Notes: generated by a model not told the origin, from the sequence alone. DNA of 64,000 nt from Ilumatobacter coccineus YM16-304 (GCF_000348785.1 NC_020520.1:2232001-2296000); one strand, 5' to 3'; positions 1-11,010 are shown, counted from the first letter of the stretch. Made by a program: numbers and translations.

Positions 1-540
1 ACGTCGAACGCCACGAAGGTGCTCGACGCCGTCCGCCGACTCCTCGGCGTCGACCACGCCGAGTTCGACGACCTCGCGCTCGCCGCCGAACCGGGTGGTC
101 CGATCGTGCTGCCGTACTTCGATGGCGAACGCACGCCGTACCGCCCCGAGGCGACCGGCATGATCGACGGGATGCGCACCGACGTCTCGCGCGCCCAGTT
201 CGCCCGCGCCGCCGTCGACGGTGTGGTCTGCGGGCTGCTCGACGGACTCGACGCACTGCAGGCACACGCTGCGCTCGACGGGCGACTCGTGCTCGTCGGT
301 GGCGGAGCGAAGTCTCGAGCGGTGCAGCGGGTCGTGGCCGGGCTCACGGCGATGGACGTCGTGGTGAGCGATGCCGAACAGGCGGTGGCGACCGGGGCTG
401 CCGTGCAGGCCGCAGCGGTGCTCGAACAGTGCGATCACCGCGCGATCCAGCAGCGATGGGGTCTGGGCGAGGGCACGGTGATCAGCGGCGTCGACGGTGG
501 CGACGTGCGACTTCGATACGCGACACTTCGAGACCGATGA
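1..540 (+). CDS. xylB: Xylulokinase (FGGY carbohydrate kinase), C-terminal part
   Basis: The 5' end lies outside the window; 179 codons are visible in frame 1. This is the C-terminal FGGY domain, which binds the nucleotide and closes the cleft. Visible family motifs are PYFDGERTPYRPEATG (residues 36-51 of the visible part), RAAVDGVVCGLLDGL, and the adenosine-binding LVGGGAKSRAVQRVVAGL, followed by GAAVQAA near the end. The likely reaction is ATP-dependent phosphorylation of D-xylulose to xylulose 5-phosphate. Another FGGY substrate such as glycerol or ribulose cannot be excluded without the N-terminus. Its stop overlaps the next start (ATGA). Confidence 0.82.
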   Translation, partial: TSNATKVLDAVRRLLGVDHAEFDDLALAAEPGGPIVLPYFDGERTPYRPEATGMIDGMRTDVSRAQFARAAVDGVVCGLLDGLDALQAHAALDGRLVLVGGGAKSRAVQRVVAGLTAMDVVVSDAEQAVATGAAVQAAAVLEQCDHRAIQQRWGLGEGTVISGVDGGDVRLRYATLRDR

Positions 541-1124
541 CCGACCCGTTCCGCGAACTCGGCCTCGATCGGTCGGCGACGGCCGACGACGTTCGGCGCG
601 CCCGCCGGCAAATGGCGAAGCACGTCCATCCCGACGCGGGCGGGAAACGCTCCGAGATGCAGGCGCTCAATGCGGCGGCCGCAGCGGCGCTCGTGCAGAT
701 CGCCGACGGCGAGCGCGCCGGCGCTCGCACCGAGGCGTCAGACCCGACACCGCCGGGTACCGGCAACGATCACCACGGCGACCCGACCGACGCCCCGACC
801 GACTGGCAGCGCGACTGGTCGGGGCAGCGCATCGACACGCCGTCGTTCACGGTCGAGGCGCTGCCGGTCGAGACGTTCGAAGCGCTGCTGCTCGCCGCGG
901 CGGAGCTCGGAGAGGTCGAGGACGACGATCCTCCCTACGGGCTCAGCGTCCTGCTCGGCGAACCGCTCGTGAGCTGGTGTCGACTCGACGTCGTGCCCGA
1001 CGCCGGTGCGTCGACGGTGAGCGTGGCGATCGCTCGCGCTGGTGCGGAGCCGTTGCCGCCGATCGAAGCGGTTCGCAACGCCTGGGTCGCAACGCTCAAC
1101 GGGCTCGACTGGTCCGACCTCTGA
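537..1124 (+). CDS. J-domain-like protein
   Basis: 195 aa. Residues 1-60 look like a short J domain: DPFRELGLDRSATADDVRRA, then an HPD tripeptide in KHVHPDAGG, the signature that stimulates DnaK ATPase. After an acidic, Pro/Asp/Gly-rich linker (about 65-100) comes a C-terminal domain of roughly 90 residues (TPSFTVEALPVETFEALLLAA onward) that I do not recognise. There is no G/F region or zinc domain, so it is not DnaJ itself. The ATG overlaps the xylulokinase stop (ATGA), so the two are probably co-translated. It converges on the threonylcarbamoyl-AMP synthase gene. Confidence 0.7.
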   Translation: MTDPFRELGLDRSATADDVRRARRQMAKHVHPDAGGKRSEMQALNAAAAAALVQIADGERAGARTEASDPTPPGTGNDHHGDPTDAPTDWQRDWSGQRIDTPSFTVEALPVETFEALLLAAAELGEVEDDDPPYGLSVLLGEPLVSWCRLDVVPDAGASTVSVAIARAGAEPLPPIEAVRNAWVATLNGLDWSDL

Positions 1125-1143
1125 ACGTCGCGACGCTGCTCCA

Positions 1144-2061
1144 TCAGGGGCGGGGAGCGGCGGCCTTGGTGAGTCGATCGATGATCGCGTGTCCGAGCCC
1201 GCTCGCCGCTGGAAGCACGGCGATGAGCACCCTCACCCCGTCGGCGTCGGCACGCCGGAGTTCGTGGTAGAGGTCGCGTGCGTACCGGGCGAGATCGTCG
1301 GTGTGGTCGAGGATCCTGCTGCCCGTGGTTCCAGCCGCGAGCGCGGCCGCATCGTCGGGGGAGTCGACGAGGCGTACCTGGCAGTTCGGTGCATAGTGCG
1401 ACGCCAGCATCCCGCTGGCCCGAGCCGGGCCTGACGCTCCCTCGACATCCGATCCGATGATGTCAGCGACCTGCTCGGTGGTGATCGCCCCGGCCCGCAA
1501 CACCTGCGGCGGATCGACGGTGCAGTCGATGATGGTGCTCTCGACGCCGACCTCGCAGGCTCCGCCGTCGAGGACGAGGTCGCGGCCATCGACGAGGTGC
1601 TCGCCCAGATCGTCGAGCACGTGCTGTGCGGTCGTCGGACTCACCGCACCGAAGCGGTTCGCCGACGGGGCTGCCACCGGCACGCCGGCTGCGGCGATCA
1701 GCCGCTGGGCCATCGGATGCGCCGGTACGCGGATCCCGACGGTGTCTCGACCGCCGGCCACCTCGGCGGGCAGATGGTCGCTGCGCGGCACGATGATCGT
1801 GACGGGGCCGGGCCACATCGCTGCGCCGAGGGCACATGCGGCGGGCGACGCGTCTGGCGCCCAGCGCAGCAGGTCGTCGGGCGACGCGAGGTGAACGATC
1901 AACGGGTGATCGCTCGGCCGGCCCTTCGTCGAGAAGATGCGAGCGATCGCAGCGGGGTCGGTCGCATCGGCGGCGAGTCCGTACACGGTCTCGGTCGGCA
2001 TGGCGACGAGGCCGCCGGAGCGCAGCGCAGCGGCGGCGAGTTCGATGTCGTCGGTCAGCAT
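1144..2061 (-). CDS. L-threonylcarbamoyladenylate synthase (Sua5/YrdC family)
   Basis: 305 aa. It makes threonylcarbamoyl-AMP from threonine, bicarbonate and ATP, the first step of tRNA t6A37 modification. The YrdC domain (about 5-195) shows MPTETVYGLA (21-30), STKGRPSDHPL (44-54) and APSANRFGAVSP (131-142). A C-terminal Sua5 domain follows a linker and starts with the diagnostic SHYAP (221-225), so this is the long Sua5 type rather than the short TsaC type. The ATG at 2061 was chosen because homology begins at once; upstream in-frame residues are low-complexity. It lies 40 nt downstream of the hydrolase gene and is probably co-transcribed with it. Confidence 0.88.
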   Translation of the reverse strand: MLTDDIELAAAALRSGGLVAMPTETVYGLAADATDPAAIARIFSTKGRPSDHPLIVHLASPDDLLRWAPDASPAACALGAAMWPGPVTIIVPRSDHLPAEVAGGRDTVGIRVPAHPMAQRLIAAAGVPVAAPSANRFGAVSPTTAQHVLDDLGEHLVDGRDLVLDGGACEVGVESTIIDCTVDPPQVLRAGAITTEQVADIIGSDVEGASGPARASGMLASHYAPNCQVRLVDSPDDAAALAAGTTGSRILDHTDDLARYARDLYHELRRADADGVRVLIAVLPAASGLGHAIIDRLTKAAAPRP

Positions 2062-2101
2062 GAGCGAAACGAGGTGGGAAGCGGCCGGGTGGACGTGATG
2101 G

Positions 2102-2800
2102 TCAGGCGGCGCCGACGAACTCGAGTGCCGCGTCGAAGAATCCGAACGATTCGGTCGTGGCGAAGTGATCGGTCTTGGGCAGGGTGACGCAGCGCCCGTC
2201 GGGGAACGCGGCGGCGAGTTCGTCACCCGGCGCGGCAAAGTCGTCGGCGCCGATCACCACCAGCACGGGGCAGGTGATCGCGGTCAGCGTGTCACGGCTG
2301 ATCTCGGTGCCGGCTGGGCGGCGCATGACCGCGGCGAGTGCTTCGAGGTCGTTGCCGGGCTGTTGCGCGTACTGGGCGAACAGGCGCGCCGATTGGTCGA
2401 GCGTCGCCGGGTCGGCTCCGGCGATGAGCGCGTCGAGACCTTCGGAGATCTGCTGGGCTCCGCTGTGGTCACGGTCGAAGATGTTGCGTCCGACGCCCGC
2501 GAGCACGAGCCGCTCGAAACGATGTGGATGAGCGATGGCCGTCCGGATCAACGTCATCGCTCCGAGCGAGAAGCCGATCGCCGCGACGGTCTCGTCGCCG
2601 GGCGGGAGGGCCTCGACCAGACGCTCGGTCAGGTCGGCGTAGGCGTCGGGATCGTGTGGCTTGGGAGCCGTGCCGTGCCCGAGCATGTCGACGCCGATCA
2701 CGTCCTTGCCGCCGTCTTCGAGCAGTGCGGTGAACCCGTTGCGCTGCCAGGTCGCTTCGAATGATCCGGCCCAGCCGTGTACGAGCATCACCTTCGTCAT
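2102..2800 (-). CDS. Alpha/beta-hydrolase fold protein
   Basis: 232 aa. It has the oxyanion-hole HGWAG (8-12), nucleophile elbow GFSLG with Ser78, a probable acid in VVIGADDFAAP and the catalytic His in LPKTDHF near the C-terminus. These give a complete Ser-Asp-His triad of an esterase, lipase or haloperoxidase-like enzyme. There is no signal peptide, so it is likely cytoplasmic. The substrate cannot be read from the sequence. A TACCCT hexamer 6 nt upstream of the ATG suggests a leaderless transcript that also covers the Sua5-type gene. Confidence 0.8.
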   Translation of the reverse strand: MTKVMLVHGWAGSFEATWQRNGFTALLEDGGKDVIGVDMLGHGTAPKPHDPDAYADLTERLVEALPPGDETVAAIGFSLGAMTLIRTAIAHPHRFERLVLAGVGRNIFDRDHSGAQQISEGLDALIAGADPATLDQSARLFAQYAQQPGNDLEALAAVMRRPAGTEISRDTLTAITCPVLVVIGADDFAAPGDELAAAFPDGRCVTLPKTDHFATTESFGFFDAALEFVGAA

Positions 2801-2806
2801 GCCGTC

Positions 2807-2812
2807 AGGGTA
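2807..2812 (-). promoter_or_regulatory. Probable -10 of a leaderless promoter (hydrolase)
   Basis: TACCCT on the reverse strand, 6 nt before the ATG at 2800. It fits the TANNNT plus short-spacer pattern seen at many starts in this window; no Shine-Dalgarno fits between it and the start. Confidence 0.45.
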
Positions 2813-2813
2813 G

Positions 2814-5031
<2,218 letters not shown>

Positions 5032-5035
<4 letters not shown>

Positions 5036-5706
5036 GTCGGGTGAAGACCGGCTTCGTCGGCATGGACCGGTGGAGCATCGTGCTCTATCGCGTCGTGCGG
5101 TTCATCGTGTGCGGTGCGACGCGCGTGTACACGCGGATGTCGATCGACGGTCGTGACCGGCTCCCCGAGACGGGTGGGTACATCTTCGCTCCGGTGCATC
5201 GCAGCTACATCGACACGCCGATCTCGGGGTACGTGTCGAAGCGGCGGATGCGGTTCATGGGCAAGGACACGATGTGGAAGTACGAGCGGCTGGGCAAGCT
5301 GTTCTCGGCGTTGGGTGCGTTTCCGGTGAGTCGTGGAACGACCGATCGTGAGGCATTGAAGCGCTGTGTCGAGGTGTTGAGAGACGGCGAACCGCTGGTG
5401 CTGTATCCCGAGGGGGAACGCAAGGACGGTCCGGTCATCCAGCCGTTGTTCGACGGGGCGACGTTCGTGGCGGCGAAGGCGGGGGTGCCGATCTATCCGA
5501 TCGGGATCGGCGGCTCGGCGAAAGTGATGCCGCGGCACGCGAAGTTCGTGTTTCCGCACAAGGTGCACGTCATCGTCGGTGAGCCGATCGTGGTGGAGAC
5601 GAACGACAAGGGCCGCGCGTCTCGCGAGATGCTGCGCGATGCGACCGAACGCCTCCACACCGAACTCCAACGCCTCTTCGACGAAGCCCAGGCCGTCGCC
5701 GGTTGA
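5032..5706 (+). CDS. plsC: 1-acyl-glycerol-3-phosphate acyltransferase (PlsC family)
   Basis: 224 aa. It is a membrane-associated acyltransferase of phospholipid synthesis. Block I is HRSYID (His56, Asp61), block II FPVSRGTTDREALK, block III YPEGERKDG and block IV GVPIYPIGIGG. The N-terminus has one amphipathic or hydrophobic segment (about 14-33). cmk followed by plsC (and often der) is a common actinobacterial order. The last codons and stop (GCC GTC GCC GGT TGA) form the first unit of a 25-bp tandem repeat that continues downstream. Confidence 0.87.
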
Positions 5707-5757
5707 GACCATGGCGGCCGTCGCCGGTTGAGACCATGGCGGCCGTCGCCGGTTGAG
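5691..5757. repeat. 25-bp tandem repeat carrying the plsC stop codon
   Basis: Units start at 5691, 5716 and 5741 (the last is partial, to about 5757). Each begins GGCCGTCGCCGGTTGA and the full ones continue to ATGGC, with no mismatch in the complete units. Because the first copy encodes the end of plsC, the gene tail and its stop codon have been multiplied. The third copy merges into the 56-bp repeat that follows. Confidence 0.9.
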
Positions 5758-5918
5758 AATTGTCGGGACCAAAGTTGGTTACATCGCTCCGGGAGCAACG
5801 TAACCAGGTTGAGGATTGTCCGGACCAGAGTTGGTTACGTCGCTCCGGGAGCAACGTCACCAGGTTGTGGAATGTCGGGACCAAAGTTGGTTACATCGCT
5901 CCGGGAGCAACGTCATCA
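5751..5918. repeat. 56-bp tandem repeat, three copies, each with a hairpin
   Basis: Units are 5751-5806, 5807-5862 and 5863-5918. Each contains GTTAC(A/G)TCGCTCC, one G, then GGAGCAACGT, an imperfect inverted repeat with a perfect 5-bp core (GCTCC/GGAGC) and outer GTTAC/GTAAC arms best preserved in unit 1. The array lies in the convergent gap between plsC and the M18 peptidase gene, so it may act as a multiple bidirectional terminator. Units differ by only a few bases, suggesting recent expansion. Confidence 0.85.
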
Positions 5919-5924
5919 ACTCTG

Positions 5925-7196
5925 TCAGGAGAGGAAGGCCGTGAGGGCTCGCGCGAGGTGGGTCGGGTCGTCGCTGCCGCAGAGCTCACGGGCGGAGTGC
6001 ATCGAGAGTTGGGGGACGCCGACGTCGACGGTGGCGATGCCGAGTTGCGTCGACGTGATGGGGCCGATGGTGGAGCCACACGGCATGTTGTTGCGTGACA
6101 CGAACACCTGCCAGGGCACGCCTGCGTCGTCGCACGCCTGTTGGAACAGGGCGGCGGTCTCGGCGTTGGTGGCGTAGCGCTGGTTGGCGTTGACCTTGAG
6201 CGCCGGGCCGGCGTTGATCATCGGGAGGTGGCCGGGTTCGTGCCGGTCGACGTAGTTGGGGTGTACCGCATGAGCGTTGTCGGCCGAGACGCACGCCGAC
6301 GCAGCGAGGGCACGGTGGTAGTCGCTGCGGTCGCCGCCGAGTGCGGTGACCAGTCGTTCGAGCACGACGGCGAGAAACGGTCCCTGGGCGCCGGTGGCCG
6401 ATGACGAGCCGACCTCTTCGTGGTCGTTGAACACGGCGACGGCGATGTGCTCGGTCGGATCGGCGTCGCCGAGCGCCCGAGTCGCCGACCAGCACGACAG
6501 GAGGTTGTCGAGGCGGCCGGAGGCGAGCATCGATCGGTCGGCGCCGATGAGTGCAGCGCCTTGCACGTCGTACAGGCACAGTTCCCACCACGCTGGAGCG
6601 GTGTCGAGTTCGGCCCGTGCGCCGATCCAGTCGCCGAAGATTCCGCTGCCGCCGCTGGTGATGTCGCTGCCCACACCCCAGACCGGAGTGAGGTGCATCT
6701 GCGGATCGAGCTTGAGCCCGTCGGTGTTGACGCCGCGATCGAGATGGACGGCGAGCTGCGGAACGCGAGCGATGGGTTCGTCGACCTGGACGAGCGTGAC
6801 CGTACCGTCGGCTGCGACCACACGTCCGGCCACGCCGAGGTCGCGGTCGAGCCACGTGTTGTTGAGGATGCCGCCGTACACCTCGACGGCGAGTTGCTTC
6901 CAGCCGAGCATGTTCACGTCGGGGTTCGGCTTGACCCGCAGGCACGGCGAATCGGTGTGTGCACCGGCGATCCGGAACCCGCTGGTGGGCGACGCTTCGG
7001 CGGGGAGACGCCACGCGATGATGGCGCCGCCGCGAACGACGTAGCCGGCGGCCGGGATGTTGGCCCAGTCGTCGTGTTCGTCGAGTCGTTCGAACCCGGC
7101 GAGTCGGTCGACGGTCGATTCGACCGCGTGCCACGGCGACGGTGAAGCGTCGAGGTAGGCGATGAGGTCGTCGATCGAGTCGTCGGTGTGTGTCAT
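5925..7196 (-). CDS. M18 family aminopeptidase
   Basis: 423 aa, a zinc metallo-aminopeptidase releasing N-terminal (often acidic) residues in the cytoplasm. Metal-ligand regions are visible in order: AHTDSPCLRVKP, FNDHEEVGSSSATGAQG, SADNAHAVHPNY and SMHSARELCGSDD near the C-terminus. Length and domain order match bacterial M18 (PepC/ApeA type). The ATG at 7196 begins right where homology starts, 2 nt after the stop of the histidine phosphatase gene, so the two form an operon. Confidence 0.9.
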   Translation of the reverse strand: MTHTDDSIDDLIAYLDASPSPWHAVESTVDRLAGFERLDEHDDWANIPAAGYVVRGGAIIAWRLPAEASPTSGFRIAGAHTDSPCLRVKPNPDVNMLGWKQLAVEVYGGILNNTWLDRDLGVAGRVVAADGTVTLVQVDEPIARVPQLAVHLDRGVNTDGLKLDPQMHLTPVWGVGSDITSGGSGIFGDWIGARAELDTAPAWWELCLYDVQGAALIGADRSMLASGRLDNLLSCWSATRALGDADPTEHIAVAVFNDHEEVGSSSATGAQGPFLAVVLERLVTALGGDRSDYHRALAASACVSADNAHAVHPNYVDRHEPGHLPMINAGPALKVNANQRYATNAETAALFQQACDDAGVPWQVFVSRNNMPCGSTIGPITSTQLGIATVDVGVPQLSMHSARELCGSDDPTHLARALTAFLS

Positions 7197-7198
7197 GG

Positions 7199-7822
7199 TC
7201 AGCCTTGGAACATCCCGATGGGGAGTCCGGTCCCACGGAGATGACTGGTCTCGTTGATGGTCACGATCGATCGTTCGCCGGTGGACGCCGCGGCGATGCG
7301 GTGGATCGACGTGTAGTTGGGGTAGAAGAATCCTCGTCGGTCGGTGCCCAGTCCGAGCACTTCGCTCAGGTAGGCGTTGATGACGCCACCATGGCACACG
7401 ATGGCGACGCGTTGCCCGCGGTGCTCGTTGACGATGCGTTCGATCGCTCCGACGGTGCGGCCGTGGAAGTCGTCGTGGCTCTCACCACCCGGGTCCCAGG
7501 TGCCGTCGAGCATCTGTTGCCACCGTGGGTCGTTGGCGGCTTTGAGCTCTTCGACGGGTACGTATTCGGGGCTGTCCTTGTCGTACTCGGCGACGTCCGG
7601 CTCGATCAGGAGATCTACGTTACGATCGCGCACGACGGGCATCGCGGTCTGCTGTGCTCGTTGCAACGAGCTGGCGTAGACGGCATCGAGGTGCTCGTCG
7701 GCCAGGTAGACCCCGAGGTGCTCGGCCTGTGTGAGGCCGTGCTCCGACAGTTCGGGGTCGGCGATTCCCTCCTTCAGTTCTTTTCTCACGGGAAGGGCAT
7801 GGCGGATCAGTAACAGTTCCAT
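7199..7822 (-). CDS. Histidine phosphatase family protein (phosphoglycerate mutase-like)
   Basis: 207 aa. The LIRHALP motif (5-11) holds the phospho-accepting His7. SSLQRAQQTA carries the second catalytic Arg, and VCHGGVINAYL the second His. The length and the lack of a full 2,3-bisphosphoglycerate mutase insert suggest a broad phosphatase rather than the glycolytic enzyme. It is divergent from pyruvate kinase and followed closely by the M18 peptidase gene. The substrate is unknown. Confidence 0.82.
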   Translation of the reverse strand: MELLLIRHALPVRKELKEGIADPELSEHGLTQAEHLGVYLADEHLDAVYASSLQRAQQTAMPVVRDRNVDLLIEPDVAEYDKDSPEYVPVEELKAANDPRWQQMLDGTWDPGGESHDDFHGRTVGAIERIVNEHRGQRVAIVCHGGVINAYLSEVLGLGTDRRGFFYPNYTSIHRIAAASTGERSIVTINETSHLRGTGLPIGMFQG

Positions 7823-7910
7823 CGAACGATAGACAAGCAGATATGACGACGAGAACGAAGATCAGAGCGACGATCGGTTCGAGAACCCTTCGCGCCGACG
7901 GCGGTCGGTC

Positions 7911-9371
7911 GTGAGGCGGCGGACGAAGATCATCGCCACGATCGGCCCGGCGAGCAACTCGCCGGAGGCGCTCCGGTCGTTGATCTCGGCCGGTGTCGAC
8001 GTGGTCCGGCTCAATCTGAGTCACGGAGACGTCGAGGACCACGTGGCGTTGGTGTCGCTGGTTCGTGAGGCTGCAGCGGCGGTCGGTCGGCCGACGGCGA
8101 TCCTCGCCGACCTCCCGGGTCCGAAGGTGCGCAGCGGTCGTTTCCCCGAGGGCGGCGTCATGCTCGAGATCGGGAGTCGGTTGCGGCTGGTTCCGGGCAG
8201 TGAGCCGAGCACGGCCGAGTGCATCAACGTCGAGTACGAGACACTGCTCGATGACGTGAAGCCCGGCTCGATGGTGCAGCTCGGTGACGGCGCGATCTCG
8301 ATGAAGGTCATCGAGGTCACCGACACCGCCGCCATCGCCGAGGTGATGACGGGCGCACGTGCGAGCGGGTCGCCAGGTGTGCACCTGCCGTCGGAGTCGC
8401 TGCGCGTCTCGACCCCGACCGAGGAAGACCTCGTGTTGGCCGAGACGATGGCGCAGGCCGGCGTCGAGTTCATGGCCGTGTCGTTCGTCGCCGCGGCGAT
8501 CGATGTCGAGAAGGTCCGTGCCGTCGTCGGCGATCGAGCGCAGCTCGTGTCGAAGATCGAGACCTCCACGGCGGTCGCCCGTCTCGACGAGATCATCGCC
8601 GTGTCCGACGCGGTGATGGTGGCGCGTGGAGACCTCGGCATCGACTGCCCGCTCGACGAGGTCCCGCATCTGCAGAAGAAGATCATCCGTACGTGTGTCG
8701 AGGCAGGTGTGCCGGTGATCACGGCGACGCAGATGCTCGAGTCGATGATCACCGCACCCACGCCCACACGCGCCGAGGTCAGCGACGTGGCCAACGCGGT
8801 GTTCGACGGAACCGACGCGGTGATGCTGTCGGGCGAGACGGCGATCGGCCGCGACCCGGTCGGTGTCGTCACGACCATGGCGCTCGTCGCGGCGCGCGCC
8901 GAGTGCGAGTCCAGCTACCGGAAGTGGGCCAACCGCCTCGGCCGGATGCAGCGCGAGCACGAGGTCGGCTCCGACGATGCTCACCAGCAGATCACGATGG
9001 CGCTGTCGCATGCGGCGTCGCAAGCAGCGATGGACTGCGACGCGGCGGCCATCCTGTGCTGCACGCAGAGCGGCCGCACGGCGCGGGCCATGGCCCGCTT
9101 CCGCCCCGACGCGTTGATGGTGGGTCTGTCACCCGACCCGAAGATGGTGCGCACGATGTCGCTCACCTGGGGGATCGAGCCCGTCGAGGTCGAGACCTAC
9201 GAGTCGACCGACGAGATGGTCTGGTTCGCCGTCGAGAAGGCGTTGTTCCGCAAGCTGATCGACCACGGCGACACCGTGCTCGTGCTCGCCGGTGCGGCCA
9301 ACGGAGATCGGGAGCTGAGCCGATCGACGTCGGCGGCGACCGACGTGTTGCGGTTGGTCAAGGTCGACTGA
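7911..9371 (+). CDS. pyk: Pyruvate kinase
   Basis: 486 aa, full length. It converts phosphoenolpyruvate and ADP to pyruvate and ATP. Visible: N-terminal KIIATIGPAS, VVRLNLSHG, ILADLPGPKVRSG, the catalytic-lysine region QLVSKIET, MVARGDLGIDCP, TATQMLESMI and the C-terminal allosteric domain with TQSGRTARAMARFRP. GTG start. The 3' end overlaps that of the convergent MFS gene by 14 nt, leaving no room for a separate terminator. Confidence 0.95.
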   Translation: MRRRTKIIATIGPASNSPEALRSLISAGVDVVRLNLSHGDVEDHVALVSLVREAAAAVGRPTAILADLPGPKVRSGRFPEGGVMLEIGSRLRLVPGSEPSTAECINVEYETLLDDVKPGSMVQLGDGAISMKVIEVTDTAAIAEVMTGARASGSPGVHLPSESLRVSTPTEEDLVLAETMAQAGVEFMAVSFVAAAIDVEKVRAVVGDRAQLVSKIETSTAVARLDEIIAVSDAVMVARGDLGIDCPLDEVPHLQKKIIRTCVEAGVPVITATQMLESMITAPTPTRAEVSDVANAVFDGTDAVMLSGETAIGRDPVGVVTTMALVAARAECESSYRKWANRLGRMQREHEVGSDDAHQQITMALSHAASQAAMDCDAAAILCCTQSGRTARAMARFRPDALMVGLSPDPKMVRTMSLTWGIEPVEVETYESTDEMVWFAVEKALFRKLIDHGDTVLVLAGAANGDRELSRSTSAATDVLRLVKVD

Positions 9372-10557
9372 ACCGGCTGCGGCTGGCGGTGAAGGCGATC
9401 GCCGAGAGCGTCGCTGCACCGATCGACAGGGTGAGTGTTCCGCTCACGCCGTGGATCCCGTAGAGCCATCCACCGACGATGGTGGCGGTGCCGCGTGCGA
9501 CGGTGCCGATGCCGTTCGACAGGGCGAGCGTGGTGCCTCGCGCCGACGGCATCGCTTCGCTGACGAGCGAGAACGACGTGACGATCGCGAACTCGAACCC
9601 GCACAGGAACAGCAGGATGCCCACCACGCCGATCCACAGGGTCGAGTCGGCCAACAGCATCACGACGGCGCCGACGATCAGCAGCATGAGCGCTGACACC
9701 GTGCCGCGGAGTTTGCCGATCCGGTCGGCGAACGCGGCCGACGACAGGCTCGACAGGAGTTCGACGGCGCCGAAACCCATGGCGACCGCGCCGAGCCCTC
9801 CGGTGGGCACGCCGAACGCATCGTCGAGCCAACTGCCGGAGATGGCGAAGACCGACAGTCCGGCCATCGCCACGAATGCGGCGCCGGCGATCGTGAGCCA
9901 GGCGCGTCCGGTGACCGCGCTGATCTTGCCGGGTGGCGGCACGATCGACGGTGCCTCGTCGGCGCCGGCGTCAGGCCGTGGCGGCCGCGTGATCGCCGCC
10001 GAGCGGGCGACCACGATCGTGACGATCGCAGCGACCACGGCGATCGTGACGTAGGGGCCTCGCCACCCGAAGATCGAGATCAGCACGGCGATGATCGGTG
10101 CCCCGATCAGCAGCGCGAGCGCCCACGAGGTCTCGTAGACGCCGATCGTGCGGGCGCGTCGCTCGTACGGGACCCGGCTGCTGATGAACGAGTGTCCGGC
10201 GACGGTGATGTTGGCCACGCCCATGATCACCAGCACCGATCCGATCGCGAACGTGAACGTGGTGCCGACGAGCGCGACCAGCGACGCCACGATCACAGCG
10301 ACCAGGCCGGCGAGCAGGACGATGCGCTCGCGACCGCGGTCGAGGTGTCGGCCGACGGCGACCGTCGAGAGTCCGGCGATCTCGCTGGCGCCGAGAATCG
10401 TCGTCAACTGGGTCGTCGAGGCCCCGAAGGCCTTCTCGAGGGTGGGGAGAAACGGAGGGACCCAGCGCAGCGCCGTGTTGGCGATCCACTTGCCGAGGGT
10501 CAGCTTCGGCAGTGCGGCGGCAGCGAGCGCAGCGCTCTCGTCAGCGGTGGCGGTCAC
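9358..10557 (-). CDS. Major facilitator superfamily transporter
   Basis: 399 aa with about 12 hydrophobic segments (for example WIANTALRWVPPFLPTL, IVLLAGLVAVIVASLVALVG, LALLIGAPIIAVLISIFGW, SALMLLIVGAVVMLLADS) and a charged cytoplasmic loop after TM2 (GRHLDRGRERI) matching MFS motif A. It is an inner-membrane secondary transporter, more like a drug or metabolite exporter than a sugar importer, but the substrate cannot be deduced. The GTG start overlaps the stop of the upstream small membrane protein. Confidence 0.82.
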   Translation of the reverse strand: MTATADESAALAAAALPKLTLGKWIANTALRWVPPFLPTLEKAFGASTTQLTTILGASEIAGLSTVAVGRHLDRGRERIVLLAGLVAVIVASLVALVGTTFTFAIGSVLVIMGVANITVAGHSFISSRVPYERRARTIGVYETSWALALLIGAPIIAVLISIFGWRGPYVTIAVVAAIVTIVVARSAAITRPPRPDAGADEAPSIVPPPGKISAVTGRAWLTIAGAAFVAMAGLSVFAISGSWLDDAFGVPTGGLGAVAMGFGAVELLSSLSSAAFADRIGKLRGTVSALMLLIVGAVVMLLADSTLWIGVVGILLFLCGFEFAIVTSFSLVSEAMPSARGTTLALSNGIGTVARGTATIVGGWLYGIHGVSGTLTLSIGAATLSAIAFTASRSRFSRP

Positions 10558-10883
10558 CCGGCGTCGTCAGCGGGGGAATCGTCGGAGCGCGGGTCGCTGA
10601 TGGTGATCGTCGCCCCGAAGAACGAGCAGTCGGTGTCGATGAACGTGACGCTGGTGCCTTCACGCTCGTAGGCGTCCTTGACCTTGTCGGCGCAGTCCTG
10701 CAGCGACGCTCGCTGGCTCCACACGGCGAATGCCAGCACGGCGAGCACCAGCGCGGTGGCGACCTTCTGGATGATCGTCTTCATGATCCAGGCGGCGAGT
10801 ACCGAGCCGATCGCGAACACGACCGCCACGGCGATCGCGAGGTTCTTGGCAGCGTCGAGCGTCAGAGCGAGCACACGCTGCAT
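10554..10883 (-). CDS. Small membrane protein of unknown function
   Basis: 109 aa. Two hydrophobic stretches (about 12-32 and 38-54: NLAIAVAVVFAIGSVLAAWI and VATALVLAVLAFAVWS) precede a hydrophilic domain with two cysteines (QDCADKV and DTDCSFFG) that could form a disulfide outside the membrane. I do not recognise the family. The ATG at 10883 is preferred over an in-frame start 24 nt upstream because the hydrophobic region follows directly. It overlaps the MFS gene by 4 nt and probably shares its transcript. Confidence 0.6.
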   Translation of the reverse strand: MQRVLALTLDAAKNLAIAVAVVFAIGSVLAAWIMKTIIQKVATALVLAVLAFAVWSQRASLQDCADKVKDAYEREGTSVTFIDTDCSFFGATITISDPRSDDSPADDAG

Positions 10884-10950
10884 CGTAGAGGGACGGCCGC
10901 GCCGCACCAGCGATCATCCCCGACGCACCCCACACCGCAGCACGCAGTGT

Positions 10951-10994
10951 TTTGCCCCGCAGATCCGTCATTCGTGACGGATTGGCGGGGCAAA
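10951..10994. repeat. Composite hairpin with a TTCG tetraloop
   Basis: The outer 10-bp stem TTTGCCCCGC / GCGGGGCAAA is perfect. It encloses a 2x2 internal loop and a perfect 8-bp inner stem ATCCGTCA / TGACGGAT closed by TTCG. It is copy one of a tandem pair between a reverse-strand gene start and the DUF3151 gene start, where a terminator is not expected. Confidence 0.85.
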
Positions 10995-11010
10995 GCCGGC
11001 CGCGCCAGGT

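Noticed and set aside
5687-5920. CRISPR array
   Set aside because: Units are contiguous tandem repeats without unique spacers, and no cas gene is nearby. The same holds for 15141-15420.
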